From: Alteromonas sp. V450 | Lineage (GTDB): Bacteria > Pseudomonadota > Gammaproteobacteria > Enterobacterales > Alteromonadaceae | Direction: 5' to 3' | Assembly: GCF_001885075.1 (NCBI RefSeq) | Contig: NZ_MODU01000004.1 | Location: 2,604,001 to 2,668,000, forward strand | Length of the DNA: 64,000 nucleotides | Shown here: positions 9,188 through 17,238 of the stretch, piece by piece | Numbering within the stretch: the stretch's first letter is position 1 | Layout of the letters: every line of letters begins with the position of its first letter | The notes under the pieces: generated by a model | The model's input: only the letters and a program-made list of their open reading frames with translations | Databases searched by the model: none | Told to the model about the DNA's origin: nothing | Translations under genes and position numbers: made by a program

Positions 9188-9362
9188 CCCGATACCTCTA
9201 ACGATAAATTAAACAAGACTATGACTGCTTTTCGTCGCTATTTTTGAGCAGCTTAAAAACTATTTGATATGCGTTTATACGATAAAAAAACACGCTTGGA
9301 TGACTTGAGTTAGTGCGCTGTTGTACCCACACTAATGCCATTGAGGAAAAAAGGTGTTAACA

Positions 9363-9908
9363 ATGGCAAATTTACAAGTCGCTACCCTTGCCGGTGGTTG
9401 TTTTTGGTGTATTGAATCAGCCTTCAATAGTGTGGAAGGTATCGTTAAAGCCATTTCCGGATATGCCGGTGGTGAAAAGCCAGAGCCAACATATGAGGAA
9501 GTATGTTCAGGTAACACGGGGCACGCTGAGGTGGTACAAGTTACCTTTGATGCCAACATTATTTCTTATCGAGAAGTGCTTGAAATCTTCTTTGCACTGC
9601 ACAACCCAACGCAACTCAACCGCCAGGGGAATGACGTAGGAACACAATATCGCAGTGCTATTTTCTATCATGACGATACACAAAAAGCAGAGGCGGAGAA
9701 AATTATCGCTGAAATTACAGAAGATGCTATTTGGCCAGACCCAGTCGTTACAGAAATAGTAGAAGTTAACAACTACTATCAAGCTGAAGATTATCATCAG
9801 GATTATTTTAAAAATAATCCTCAGAATCAGTATTGCTCTATGGTTGTGGCACCCAAGTTGGCGAAATTTAAGAAAACATTTGCGTCACGACTTCGCAGTG
9901 ACACATAA
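9363..9908 (+). CDS. msrA: Peptide methionine sulfoxide reductase A
   Basis: Reduces the S-epimer of methionine sulfoxide in proteins and free methionine, using thioredoxin. The protein starts MANLQVATLAGGCFWCIES with the catalytic GCFWC motif (residues 12-16), followed by GYAGGEKPEPTYEEVCSGNTGHAE and PTQLNRQGNDVGTQYRSAIF, all hallmark MsrA blocks. The resolving Cys near the C-terminus is in NQYCSMVVAPK. The ATG at 9363 is chosen over a GTG nine bases upstream because the AAGG site is optimally spaced for it. The length of 181 residues is normal. A strong terminator abuts the stop. Confidence 0.97.
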   Translation: MANLQVATLAGGCFWCIESAFNSVEGIVKAISGYAGGEKPEPTYEEVCSGNTGHAEVVQVTFDANIISYREVLEIFFALHNPTQLNRQGNDVGTQYRSAIFYHDDTQKAEAEKIIAEITEDAIWPDPVVTEIVEVNNYYQAEDYHQDYFKNNPQNQYCSMVVAPKLAKFKKTFASRLRSDT

Positions 9909-9934
9909 AAAAAGGGGCGTATCGCCCCTTTTTT
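9907..9934. terminator. Strong bidirectional terminator after msrA
   Basis: A7-GGGGCG, loop TAT, CGCCCC-T6. It overlaps the msrA stop region. Before the IS insertion it would also have ended the convergent lipoprotein gene, which now lies 1.3 kb away. Confidence 0.92.
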
Positions 9935-9995
9935 GATTAGGTTTGACCCATCCTAAATAGCGTTGACACTTTTCAAACTTATTTTGGAGAGTGTA

Positions 9996-10385
9996 ATGAA
10001 ATCAAATAGCAGAAGAACTCAACGTGATTATTCCCTCGCTTTTAAATTGGCTGTTGTAGACCAAGTTGAAAAAGGCGAGTTCACCTACAGGCAGGCTCAA
10101 GATCACTACGGAATACAAGGTTGCTCAACTGTTTTAGTTTGGCTTCGTAAGCACGGTCGTTTAGATTGGACGGATGGAACACCGAAGTTTCTAACGCGAG
10201 GCCACGTCGTGGATAAACCCAAAGCAGAACTCACCCCCGAACAGCGAATTAAAGCGCTAGAGAAAGAGCTTGCTGATACAAAAATGAAAGCTGATTTCTT
10301 TGAAGCCGTTGTAAATGTCCTTGAAAGTGACTATGGAGTAAGCGTTGTAAAAAAGCGCAAAAGAAAGTCATCCAAGAAAAAGTGA
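9996..10385 (+). CDS. IS3-family transposase OrfA
   Basis: DNA-binding subunit of the transposase, 129 residues from ATG 9996, which follows TTGGAGAG. An upstream TTG at 9963 falls in the terminal repeat region and is unlikely. It has a helix-turn-helix in RDYSLAFKLAVVDQVEKG through STVLVWLRKHG. A coiled-coil/leucine-zipper-like segment follows, EQRIKALEKELADTKMKADF, and then a lysine-rich tail. The end AAG AAA AAG TGA overlaps the GTG start of orfB. A -1 slip on the A-rich stretch would fuse the two products, though the run has only five A, short of the classical A6G. Confidence 0.9.
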   Translation: MKSNSRRTQRDYSLAFKLAVVDQVEKGEFTYRQAQDHYGIQGCSTVLVWLRKHGRLDWTDGTPKFLTRGHVVDKPKAELTPEQRIKALEKELADTKMKADFFEAVVNVLESDYGVSVVKKRKRKSSKKK

Positions 10386-11200
10386 TAGGCGGAGTGTCCG
10401 TTGCCAAAGCCTGTCGTTACCTGAAGATTTCTCGTCAGGCTTACTACCAATACTGCGCTCGCTCACTCAAGCGCGAAGCGCTTGAAGGTCAAGTCATTCA
10501 GTTCGTCCGTCAGGAGCGAATGATGCAACCTCGCATCGGCACTCGGAAACTACAGTATCTGCTTGCGCTCGAAAAAATGGATATCGGGAGAGACCATCTC
10601 TTTAATTTACTGAGAGAAAAGCGGCTATTGGTGCCGACAAAGCGCGCGTATCACAAAACAACCAACAGCCATCATCGGTTCCGTCGTCACCCTAATCTCA
10701 TTAAAGCGGGTTTCAAAGCAGAGAAGCCCAATCAGCTTTGGGTAGCGGATATCACGTACTTACCGACGCGAAGTGGAGAGAGTTATGTAAGTCTCATTAC
10801 AGATGCTTATTCGCGGAAGATTGTGGGCTATCAGGTTGACGATAACATGCGAACGCAGTCAGTAAAGCAAGCATTTACTCGAGCGCTTAAACAAAAAAGT
10901 ACAAAAGAAAAGCTCGTGCATCACTCAGACAGAGGTATACAGTATTGTTCAGAAGAGTATCAAAAACTCCATAGAAAACATGATGTACAGTGCTCGATGA
11001 CAGATGGCTACGACTGCTATCAAAACGCCCTTGCAGAGCGAATAAACGGTATTCTTAAAAATGAATACTTACTCCATAAGCCACGAGATTTAGAAGAAGC
11101 GAGAAAGATGGTTGCAGAGTCAATAGCAATCTATAATGGTAGGCGGCCACATCAGGCCCTTAAATACAAAACGCCCGATGAAATACATCGGGCGTTTTAA
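10382..11200 (+). CDS. IS3-family transposase OrfB (DDE integrase core)
   Basis: Catalytic part of the transposase, 272 residues. An N-terminal HTH_21-like region is followed by the rve integrase core. The first Asp is in LWVADITYLPT, the second in LVHHSDRGIQYCS and the Glu in NALAERINGILKNEYL. The end IYNGRRPHQALKYKTPDEIH is typical of the family. Its GTG start overlaps the orfA stop. The last ten codons also encode a terminator hairpin. Confidence 0.94.
   Translation: MIGGVSVAKACRYLKISRQAYYQYCARSLKREALEGQVIQFVRQERMMQPRIGTRKLQYLLALEKMDIGRDHLFNLLREKRLLVPTKRAYHKTTNSHHRFRRHPNLIKAGFKAEKPNQLWVADITYLPTRSGESYVSLITDAYSRKIVGYQVDDNMRTQSVKQAFTRALKQKSTKEKLVHHSDRGIQYCSEEYQKLHRKHDVQCSMTDGYDCYQNALAERINGILKNEYLLHKPRDLEEARKMVAESIAIYNGRRPHQALKYKTPDEIHRAF
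11169..11198. terminator. Hairpin terminator coded within orfB 3' end
   Basis: AAACGCCCGATG (11169-11180) pairs perfectly with CATCGGGCGTTT (11186-11197) over a 5-base loop, with a T-run at the stem base. It overlaps the final orfB codons. It stops outward transcription and, being symmetric, also stops the convergent lipoprotein gene just inside the IS. Confidence 0.88.
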
Positions 11201-11228
11201 CCGAAATAAGTGTCAACCTATTTCAGGA

Positions 11229-12356
11229 CTAGTCAGTTTCAAACCAACTTTCACTCAGTGGTAATGGGAACAACAAAGGCGCTAAATCTTCGTAGTGCCT
11301 TCTGTGTGCTTCACACGTCACGTTTTTCAAATAGTTTTTTTCCCATGGATCGTTAATGATCCAGAGTGTTGTTCCATGGATTACTAGCCCTTCCATCGAA
11401 GCGTTATCCATGGTGTATTCTTCACAATTTTCACTTCCCTGTACGTTAAAAATAACTGGAATGCGCTTTGTTGGTAACGTTCCTGCAGTGTCAATTATCC
11501 AAAGTTCATTGTCATTTCGAGCCGCCGCCAGCAAGTAAGATTTGCCATTCTTTGCTGTGTGCAGAGCCAAACCATTTATCGGATGATTACCGGCGCTAAA
11601 CTCTGGCAGACGTAGTTTAGGCTCATAAACCGTTGCAAAATCACTTGTTGACCAAAACGACGTATCAATATCAAGCGCAAATATACGAGGCTGCCCCGCT
11701 TTATCTTTTTCCAGGCCCAAGTACAAGGTACCGTCAGATGACATTGTTAGTCCTTCAATACCGTCATTTGGAAAATTACCCACGTTGAAAGTATCTGGGA
11801 ACTGTATGGGTCGAACACTCGACATTTCTACATTGTTGTCGTCTAATTTTGTTAATTTAACCAATAGTGAGGGGTAGTCAGTAGAGCCTGTTTTTTCGTA
11901 TTTGCTTTCACAACGTGTGCTCAATGCTCCCGTGCGCGTAGCATCTTCTGTTACGGTGTAAATTACATTTGGGTTACGCGGGTCAACGGCCAGCGCTTCA
12001 AGGTCTGGTTGATCGTTCAAGTAATCAAAGAAGCAACTTCGTCTCACTTCCCGAGAAAAAGAAAACCGATCACTTGAGTGGGCTAGCTTGAACGTTGAAG
12101 GATTAATAGTATGCAGTTTCAGTTGCTGTGTGATATCTGCACTAGCGTCTGCAATGGTTATTAATTGTCCCTCCAATACCACTAAACCGGAAGTCTGAGG
12201 GTCAAACATAACCTTGCCAGAATCGTCAGTAATCCACTGCCCCACCGTGGTAACGGTCAAATCTTGTGCTTCAGGAATTATAACGATGTCTTGTTGCTGA
12301 TTACAGGCGCTCAATAATAGCAACCCACTTATTAGCGCTAGGGTTTTTCTTAGCAT
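11229..12356 (-). CDS. Lipoprotein with phytase-like esterase/beta-propeller domain; stop codon provided by IS
   Basis: Probable outer-membrane or periplasmic lipoprotein of 375 residues. The signal peptide MLRKTLALISGLLLLSAC ends in a lipobox with Cys18. The mature part has propeller-like motifs of the 'esterase-like activity of phytase' group: DLEALAVDPRNPNVIYTVTE near residue 120, NDGIEGLTMSSDGTLYLGLE near residue 205 and SMEGLVIHGTTLWIIND near residue 325. The acidic residues in DLEALA and IEGL are typical of these six-bladed proteins, but the substrate is unknown. The C-terminus reads SWFETD-stop; the last codon and the TAG come from the IS right end. The gene is divergent from the PhoD-like gene. 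Confidence 0.78.
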   Translation of the reverse strand: MLRKTLALISGLLLLSACNQQQDIVIIPEAQDLTVTTVGQWITDDSGKVMFDPQTSGLVVLEGQLITIADASADITQQLKLHTINPSTFKLAHSSDRFSFSREVRRSCFFDYLNDQPDLEALAVDPRNPNVIYTVTEDATRTGALSTRCESKYEKTGSTDYPSLLVKLTKLDDNNVEMSSVRPIQFPDTFNVGNFPNDGIEGLTMSSDGTLYLGLEKDKAGQPRIFALDIDTSFWSTSDFATVYEPKLRLPEFSAGNHPINGLALHTAKNGKSYLLAAARNDNELWIIDTAGTLPTKRIPVIFNVQGSENCEEYTMDNASMEGLVIHGTTLWIINDPWEKNYLKNVTCEAHRRHYEDLAPLLFPLPLSESWFETD

Positions 12357-12510
12357 TCTCTCTGTTTTCCTTTGTGCTCACTCATCAAATAGAAAAGTGG
12401 CTTAATAAATTGTAAGGGAGTATATCCAGCATACCGTTTAGACACAAAAAAGAGTAAAGTACGAACATGCTTGTTAAATAAGTAAACGCCAATATTGCCA
12501 TTGCATTCAC

Positions 12511-12523
12511 GGAGAACATTATT
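12511..12523 (+). promoter_or_regulatory. Ribosome site GGAG before ATT initiation codon
   Basis: GGAG at 12511-12514 stands 6 bases before ATT at 12521-12523. No ATG, GTG or TTG occurs in this frame between the upstream stop at 12479 and GTG at 12587. The intervening codons read like a real N-terminus. ATT is a known but rare start codon (infC and pcnB in E. coli). Confidence 0.6.
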
Positions 12524-14401
12524 TCTACGCAACAACTTCCTCAAGTCATAGCAGGTCCAATTGTACGTAAAGTTACGTCTACGCAGGTGTTTATATGGCT
12601 TGTTACCCGCGCCCCCAATGCGCCAATCATCGCGTTAGAGCAAGCCGGTAAACCATTAACTGGCGAGGCGAATAATGATACGGTACAGGTAGGCTCGCAC
12701 GCGTTCATTCATCTGTTGTCTTTTTCTGCCTTTGAAGAATTTAGACAACAAAAACGCGTGCAATACACGCTAACGTTTACAGAAAGCAGCGCTCAACAGG
12801 AATGGGTGAATGAGCAACCAACCTTGCGCTATGACAGACAAGATACATTTAGTTTTCACGTCAACAATACACCTTCTACAATTTTGCACGGGTCATGCCG
12901 GAAACCGCATTTTGACGGCAAAGACGCATTAACTCAGGTCGACACACTTCATCAGAAAGCCTTCGATGGAAAAAGTGAATTCCCCGATTTACTGCTGATG
13001 ACTGGGGATCAGATTTACGCCGACGATGTAGCAGGCCCGATGCTCAAAGCAATACACGCTACCATAGACTTACTTGGACTCTTTCACGAGTCTCTTGATG
13101 GCGCTGTGGTCTCATCTACGCAACAGCTTGCTACCCACCAGCATGGCTTTTATGAGCGGGAGCAGTTGTTACCACAGATAGAAACGAATACTGTTCTATC
13201 GTCCATTTTCTTTGGCGCAAAGAAAAAGCCCGTATTCACCTCGGTGAATGCTCAAAATCACTTAATTGGTTTTGCTGAGATTATCGCCATGTATTTGTTG
13301 GTCTGGTCCGATGCGCTTTGGCCATTCATCAAGATAGATAAATCATATGTAGGTGAAAAATACAGCGCGCTTTTTGACAAAGAGCGGGATACTATTTCTG
13401 CGTTTGTTGCAGACTTACCAAAAGTTCGCCGTGCCATGGCACATATTCCAACCTACATGATTTTTGACGATCACGATGTGACTGATGACTGGAACCTAAC
13501 GCGAGGCTGGGAACAAGAAGTCTATGGAAACCCCCTGTCTAAACGTATGATAGGCAACGCACTTTTGGGGTACTTGCTGTGTCAGGGATGGGGAAATGCA
13601 CCAAGCAATGTCACACCTTTAATCGAAAAGCTTCAAAAAAACATATCAGAAAAAGGGCTTAATGAGCACGATGAACTTATAGATACCCTGTTGGATTTTG
13701 ACCAATGGCACTATCGTTTAGATACATCACCACCGATAGAGGTATTAGATACTCGAACACAACGCTGGCGCTCAGAGTCAAATATGAATAAACCTTCAGG
13801 CCTTATGGACTGGGAGGCACTATGCGATTTTCAACACTCTATCATTGGGAAAGAGGCTGTCATTGTTGTTTCCGCCGCGCCAATTTATGGTGTTAAAGTC
13901 ATAGAAGCAATACAGAAAGTATTCACATTTTTCGGTAAAGCACTCACCGTAGATGCAGAAAACTGGATGGCGCATAAAGGCACGGCAAATGTAATGCTTA
14001 ATATTTTTCGACATTATAAGACGCCACCGGAATTCATCATTCTTTCTGGAGACGTGCACTATTCGTTTGTATACGACGTTAGATTGCGTTTTAGGCGCAA
14101 TAGCCCGCATATCACGCAATTTACATGTAGCGGTCTTAAGAATGCATTCCCAGACGGTTTAATTAAATGGCTTGATAGATTTAATCGTGTTTTGTATCGA
14201 ACTACTTCGCCACTTAACTTGTTTACACGACGCAGAAATATGTCGATTAAGGCGCGTCAACCAAGCGACGGATACGGCGAATTATTCAATGGATGCGCAC
14301 TGGGTGTATTAAAAATTTCACATAATAGTACAGAAGTAGAATGCAAAGCTTTGTTGAGTAACGGTAAACAGGTAGAATTCCCACCCGCAACGCATGATTG
14401 A
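12521..14401 (+). CDS. PhoD-like alkaline phosphatase D family metallophosphoesterase (ATT start)
   Basis: Metallophosphoesterase of the PhoD superfamily, 626 residues if begun at the ATT, otherwise 604 from GTG 12587. The longer form adds STQQLPQVIAGPIVRKVTST, which supplies the N-terminal beta-sandwich start found before QVFIWLVTRAPN in such proteins. Metal-site motifs are HGSCRKPH, LLMTGDQIYADD, YMIFDDHDVTDDWN and EFIILSGDVHYSF. There is no signal peptide, so it is probably cytoplasmic, unlike secreted PhoD. It is followed 20 bases later by fldB and divergent from the lipoprotein gene. The substrate is unknown. Confidence 0.85.
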   Translation: MSTQQLPQVIAGPIVRKVTSTQVFIWLVTRAPNAPIIALEQAGKPLTGEANNDTVQVGSHAFIHLLSFSAFEEFRQQKRVQYTLTFTESSAQQEWVNEQPTLRYDRQDTFSFHVNNTPSTILHGSCRKPHFDGKDALTQVDTLHQKAFDGKSEFPDLLLMTGDQIYADDVAGPMLKAIHATIDLLGLFHESLDGAVVSSTQQLATHQHGFYEREQLLPQIETNTVLSSIFFGAKKKPVFTSVNAQNHLIGFAEIIAMYLLVWSDALWPFIKIDKSYVGEKYSALFDKERDTISAFVADLPKVRRAMAHIPTYMIFDDHDVTDDWNLTRGWEQEVYGNPLSKRMIGNALLGYLLCQGWGNAPSNVTPLIEKLQKNISEKGLNEHDELIDTLLDFDQWHYRLDTSPPIEVLDTRTQRWRSESNMNKPSGLMDWEALCDFQHSIIGKEAVIVVSAAPIYGVKVIEAIQKVFTFFGKALTVDAENWMAHKGTANVMLNIFRHYKTPPEFIILSGDVHYSFVYDVRLRFRRNSPHITQFTCSGLKNAFPDGLIKWLDRFNRVLYRTTSPLNLFTRRRNMSIKARQPSDGYGELFNGCALGVLKISHNSTEVECKALLSNGKQVEFPPATHD

Positions 14402-14420
14402 TTAGCTACGAGGTAAAGTA

Positions 14421-14957
14421 ATGAGCGAAGGTACACTGTCTATTGGATTGTTTTACGGCTCAACAACCTGTTACACCGAAATGGCAGCAGAAAAAATTCA
14501 AGCTCAGCTAAACCAGCTTTTTGAGGCTGACATAGTACAACTTCACAATATAAAAGACGTTAGTCTCTCACGCACTGCGGATTACGACATAATTATCTTC
14601 GGCATTTCAACCTGGGATTTTGGCGAATTACAGGAAGATTGGGAATCGCACTGGGAAGACGTGCACGGCTTAGACCTGAACGGAAAAACCATTGCTTTGT
14701 TTGGTTTAGGCGATCAATTAGGCTACGGTGAATGGTTTCAAGATGCGCTTGGTATGCTACACGACGCCATTCTGCCATCAGGATGTAAGCTTGTAGGTTA
14801 CTGGCCTAACAACGGCTATGAATTTACGGCATCTAAAGCACTTACTGAAGATAAGTCATTTTTCGTCGGTTTATCATTAGATGATGAAAATCAATACGAT
14901 AAAACAGACGAACGCATTGCATTGTGGTGCGAGTCTATCCTTTCCGACATGCTCTAA
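14421..14957 (+). CDS. fldB: Flavodoxin 2
   Basis: FMN-binding electron carrier of the long-chain flavodoxin group, 178 residues. The phosphate loop is [15 protein letters not shown] (residues 9-23). Isoalloxazine contacts lie in [15 protein letters not shown] and [19 protein letters not shown], and [16 protein letters not shown] and [12 protein letters not shown] follow. These blocks match E. coli FldB better than FldA. The start follows a GAGGT site. It lies 20 bases after the PhoD-like gene and may be cotranscribed with it. Confidence 0.93.
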   Translation: MSEGTLSIGLFYGSTTCYTEMAAEKIQAQLNQLFEADIVQLHNIKDVSLSRTADYDIIIFGISTWDFGELQEDWESHWEDVHGLDLNGKTIALFGLGDQLGYGEWFQDALGMLHDAILPSGCKLVGYWPNNGYEFTASKALTEDKSFFVGLSLDDENQYDKTDERIALWCESILSDML

Positions 14958-15009
14958 TAAATAAAACATACTGATATTATTCCCGCGTGTAGGCTTTTTC
15001 AGATAATTT

Positions 15010-15798
15010 ATGAGCGATCAAGGTAGGTTACATCAGCATTTTTATCGAAATGGCCCAAGTCATAGAGATGGCGCCGATGTATCTTTTCAAGATATTCGAA
15101 AACTTTTTAATTTTGCCACGATCACGATCGGACGGTGGGTCACACCACAAGAACAACAGATCGCAGCAAACCTTTTTTTTGATGCGCTTTATGATCTCGT
15201 CGAAATTTTAAATATAAATGAACAGGTACTCTCTCTAAACGGCTCTCTTTCATTGGCCTTTGGCAGCGGGGGCCAAAAACACAGCAGCGCGCATTACAAC
15301 AGCGCGAAAAGACAGTTAGCTCTAGCCAAAAATGCAGGTGCAGGCGCCCTCGCGCACGAGTGGTTTCACGCATTTGATCACTACATTGCCCCGCGTATGT
15401 TTGACGGCGTAAGCCCAGGCAGTTTCGCTACACAAGCTTGGCTTGACAATGCACCGATGCATGCGCACCCATTGAATCAAAAGTTGAGTGATTGTTTTGC
15501 CCTTTTATTCCTCAACGATCAAAAAAGGCCAAATGACTACTTTGTGCGATCCGTTGAAGCTGATCGCGCGCTCAAAATGTATTATTATGCTATGCCTCAG
15601 GAGATGGCTGCCCGCGCCTTTGAAGCCTGTATTCAAGATCACGAGATAAAAAATGCGTTCTTGGTACAAGGTACAAAAAAGTCGACGGAAGCTAGACTTG
15701 GCATTTATCCTCGTGGTAACTTGCGTGCATCACTCAATAGAGCACTGATGTTGTATTTTTACCAATTAGGTGTCGCTATTTCACACAAGCAGTCCTAG
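15010..15798 (+). CDS. CLCA_X / LPD1-type protein with HExxH motif
   Basis: Protein of 262 residues whose centre matches the LPD1 (large polyvalent protein-associated) pattern: LSLAFGSGGQKHSSAHYN, then GAGALAHEWFHAFDHYI. HEWFH (about residues 116-120) is a zincin-type HExxH zinc site followed by Asp. LPD1 is better known inside very large mobile-element polyproteins. Here it is a chromosomal single-domain protein, as in the gammaproteobacterial CLCA_X family. No signal peptide is seen, so it is probably cytoplasmic. It is isolated between fldB and exbD. Peptidase activity is an inference from the motif only. Confidence 0.72.
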   Translation: MSDQGRLHQHFYRNGPSHRDGADVSFQDIRKLFNFATITIGRWVTPQEQQIAANLFFDALYDLVEILNINEQVLSLNGSLSLAFGSGGQKHSSAHYNSAKRQLALAKNAGAGALAHEWFHAFDHYIAPRMFDGVSPGSFATQAWLDNAPMHAHPLNQKLSDCFALLFLNDQKRPNDYFVRSVEADRALKMYYYAMPQEMAARAFEACIQDHEIKNAFLVQGTKKSTEARLGIYPRGNLRASLNRALMLYFYQLGVAISHKQS

Positions 15799-15940
15799 AT
15801 TGTTGTTTTATTACTGTGAAACTGAGTATTTTTTCAACAACAAGTATCGAAGAGCACGCTGTTTTACACAAAAAGCCTGTATATTTTTGTAACAAGCAGT
15901 ATACTAAAGCGCTCGAACGTAACAGAAGAAAGAAGACGAG

Positions 15941-16348
15941 ATGAAAAGAAAGAAGCATACCTCGGCTGATGACGAGGCTCAGATTGATATGACCCCCATG
16001 TTGGACATCGTGTTCATCATGTTGATTTTCTTCATCGTAACGACCTCGTTTGTAAAAGAGAAAGGTTTAGACGTTAATCGTCCAGAAGATAATCAAGCTA
16101 AAAACGACAAACCTTCTAAAGCATTGTCTATTCGTATAGACGCAGATGGAACCATTATGATGGGTGGTCGTGAAGTTGACATTCGCCGTGTTGTAGCTAA
16201 CGCGCAGACATACTTAGCAGAAAACAATACAGATACAGCAGCAATCCAAGCACACGAAGATAGTGAGCACGGAACTGTAGTTGAAGTTATGAACCAGGTT
16301 AAAATTGCCGGAATCGATAAGGTTTCTGTACTGGTTAAGAAAAGCTAG
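15941..16348 (+). CDS. exbD: Biopolymer transport protein ExbD/TolR family, orphan
   Basis: Inner-membrane protein of the energy-transducing ExbB-ExbD-TonB system, 135 residues. It has one membrane helix, MTPMLDIVFIMLIFFIVTTS (about residues 17-36), with the essential membrane Asp in DIVF, and then a periplasmic domain ending DKVSVLVKKS. ExbD genes normally lie beside exbB and tonB; none is adjacent here, so its partners must be elsewhere. It ends in a strong terminator shared with the convergent small gene. Confidence 0.88.
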   Translation: MKRKKHTSADDEAQIDMTPMLDIVFIMLIFFIVTTSFVKEKGLDVNRPEDNQAKNDKPSKALSIRIDADGTIMMGGREVDIRRVVANAQTYLAENNTDTAAIQAHEDSEHGTVVEVMNQVKIAGIDKVSVLVKKS

Positions 16349-16362
16349 GAACAACGCATAAC

Positions 16363-16392
16363 AAAAAAGCCACCCTAGGGTGGCTTTTTTTT
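16363..16392. terminator. Bidirectional terminator after exbD
   Basis: A6-GCCACC, loop CTAG, GGTGGC-T8: a perfect 12-base stem including the A/T flanks. It serves exbD and the convergent 57-residue gene. Confidence 0.93.
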
Positions 16393-16394
16393 GT

Positions 16395-16568
16395 TTAATT
16401 CTCGCTAGTTTCTACTAGTTTGAGAGCCACCTTGGTGGGTTTATGCTTTCGAAACAACTTGGCATGTTCGTAAACATTTAACGGGACTCTTGCGTCAATC
16501 GCCTTTTGAAACGTTTGCTCTAACTCTGAGAAACACGCTGTTAACGGTACATTATTGACCAGTTTCAT
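16395..16568 (-). CDS. Small hypothetical protein, 57 residues
   Basis: Short basic protein starting MKLVNNVPLTACFSELEQTF and ending VALKLVETSEN. The ATG at 16566-16568 has GGGAG 8 bases upstream, better than the GTG three codons earlier. It is bounded by the shared exbD terminator. No membrane segment or known motif is visible, and I do not recognise the family. The good ribosome site and terminator support a real gene. Confidence 0.5.
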   Translation of the reverse strand: MKLVNNVPLTACFSELEQTFQKAIDARVPLNVYEHAKLFRKHKPTKVALKLVETSEN

Positions 16569-16727
16569 AGCTAACACTCCCTATTATTGAACAATAAGTG
16601 TACTCACTACCGCTGCAAGTAAAAATTACTGATGCCATACCTAATAATGGGAAATGATACGTGAGTCGACTATTTGTTACTATTGAACTTTAGTTTCCAA
16701 GCAATCGTTAATTGCTACGCGAGAGTC

Positions 16728-17225
16728 TCAGGCTGATTTAGACGAACGAAGTTTAATAATGATGCTCAGCAGATTACTCAGATTAAAAACGGTACCAAAA
16801 ATACTGCCTACAGAAACAGCATAAATTAAGCCTAACCCCTCGGCTATAACGAATACTTTTCGGATGGTGTGAACATCTCTAATTACCAATGAACCGATGG
16901 TAAAGATAAGTGATGACATGTAGGCAATAAAGATGATCCAATCATGATTTAACACAAACCATTCGTAGGATAAAAAAGCCAAGTTAACGGCAATAAAGAA
17001 AAATAGCACTGCCTTGCTTCTGTATTTCAACGCAATTACGTTACGGCAGCTTGCCAGTAACGTACCTACGCCCGCCGCCATTGCATCAAGTAAAAAGAAA
17101 TGTGCGCTTAACGCTGCTAGTGCAAAAGCAGATATCAGTAGATAACGGTCAATATTGAGCTGACGATAACCAATAAAGTTTAAGACTACAGCAACTGCTC
17201 CAAACGCCTCAGCGATTATAATCAT
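16728..17225 (-). CDS. YgjV-family inner membrane protein
   Basis: Integral membrane protein of 165 residues with about six hydrophobic segments. It opens MIIIAEAFGAVAVVLNFIGY, and the segment LLASCRNVIALKYRSK in the loop after helix 3 is characteristic of the YgjV family (PF10688). Function unknown. It starts 13 bases after the trmN6 stop and is probably cotranscribed with it. Confidence 0.8.
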   Translation of the reverse strand: MIIIAEAFGAVAVVLNFIGYRQLNIDRYLLISAFALAALSAHFFLLDAMAAGVGTLLASCRNVIALKYRSKAVLFFFIAVNLAFLSYEWFVLNHDWIIFIAYMSSLIFTIGSLVIRDVHTIRKVFVIAEGLGLIYAVSVGSIFGTVFNLSNLLSIIIKLRSSKSA

Positions 17226-17238
17226 TTAATTTTTAACT

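Larger units (their letters stand above)
9944..11235 (+). mobile_element. IS3-family insertion sequence, 1292 bp
   Basis: The left end starts TGACCCATCCTAAATAG and the right end, read inward on the other strand, starts TGACTAGTCCTGAAATAGG. Both then share GTTGACAC, so the imperfect terminal inverted repeats are about 26 bases long. The element carries two consecutive transposase frames, with orfB in the -1 frame relative to orfA, as in IS3 elements. Both frames are open and the DDE residues are present, so it looks intact. It sits between msrA and a lipoprotein gene whose stop codon it supplies. Confidence 0.92.
9941..11238. repeat. Target site duplication GTT flanking the IS
   Basis: GTT at 9941-9943 directly precedes the left end and GTT at 11236-11238 directly follows the right end of the insertion sequence. 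Three bases is a usual duplication size for IS3-family elements and supports intact transposition at this spot. Confidence 0.75.

Noticed and set aside
10370-10385. Classical A6G frameshift site between orfA and orfB
   Set aside because: The run has only five A before G. A -1 slip remains possible, but coupling through the overlapping GTG is equally likely.
12350-12544. Minus-strand frame of 64 codons upstream of the lipoprotein gene
   Set aside because: No recognisable product or ribosome site; it covers the divergent promoter region and the true start region of the PhoD-like gene.
12587-12589. GTG as the start of the PhoD-like gene
   Set aside because: It would cut off residues of the N-terminal beta-sandwich; the ATT at 12521 with GGAG fits better, though this is not proven.
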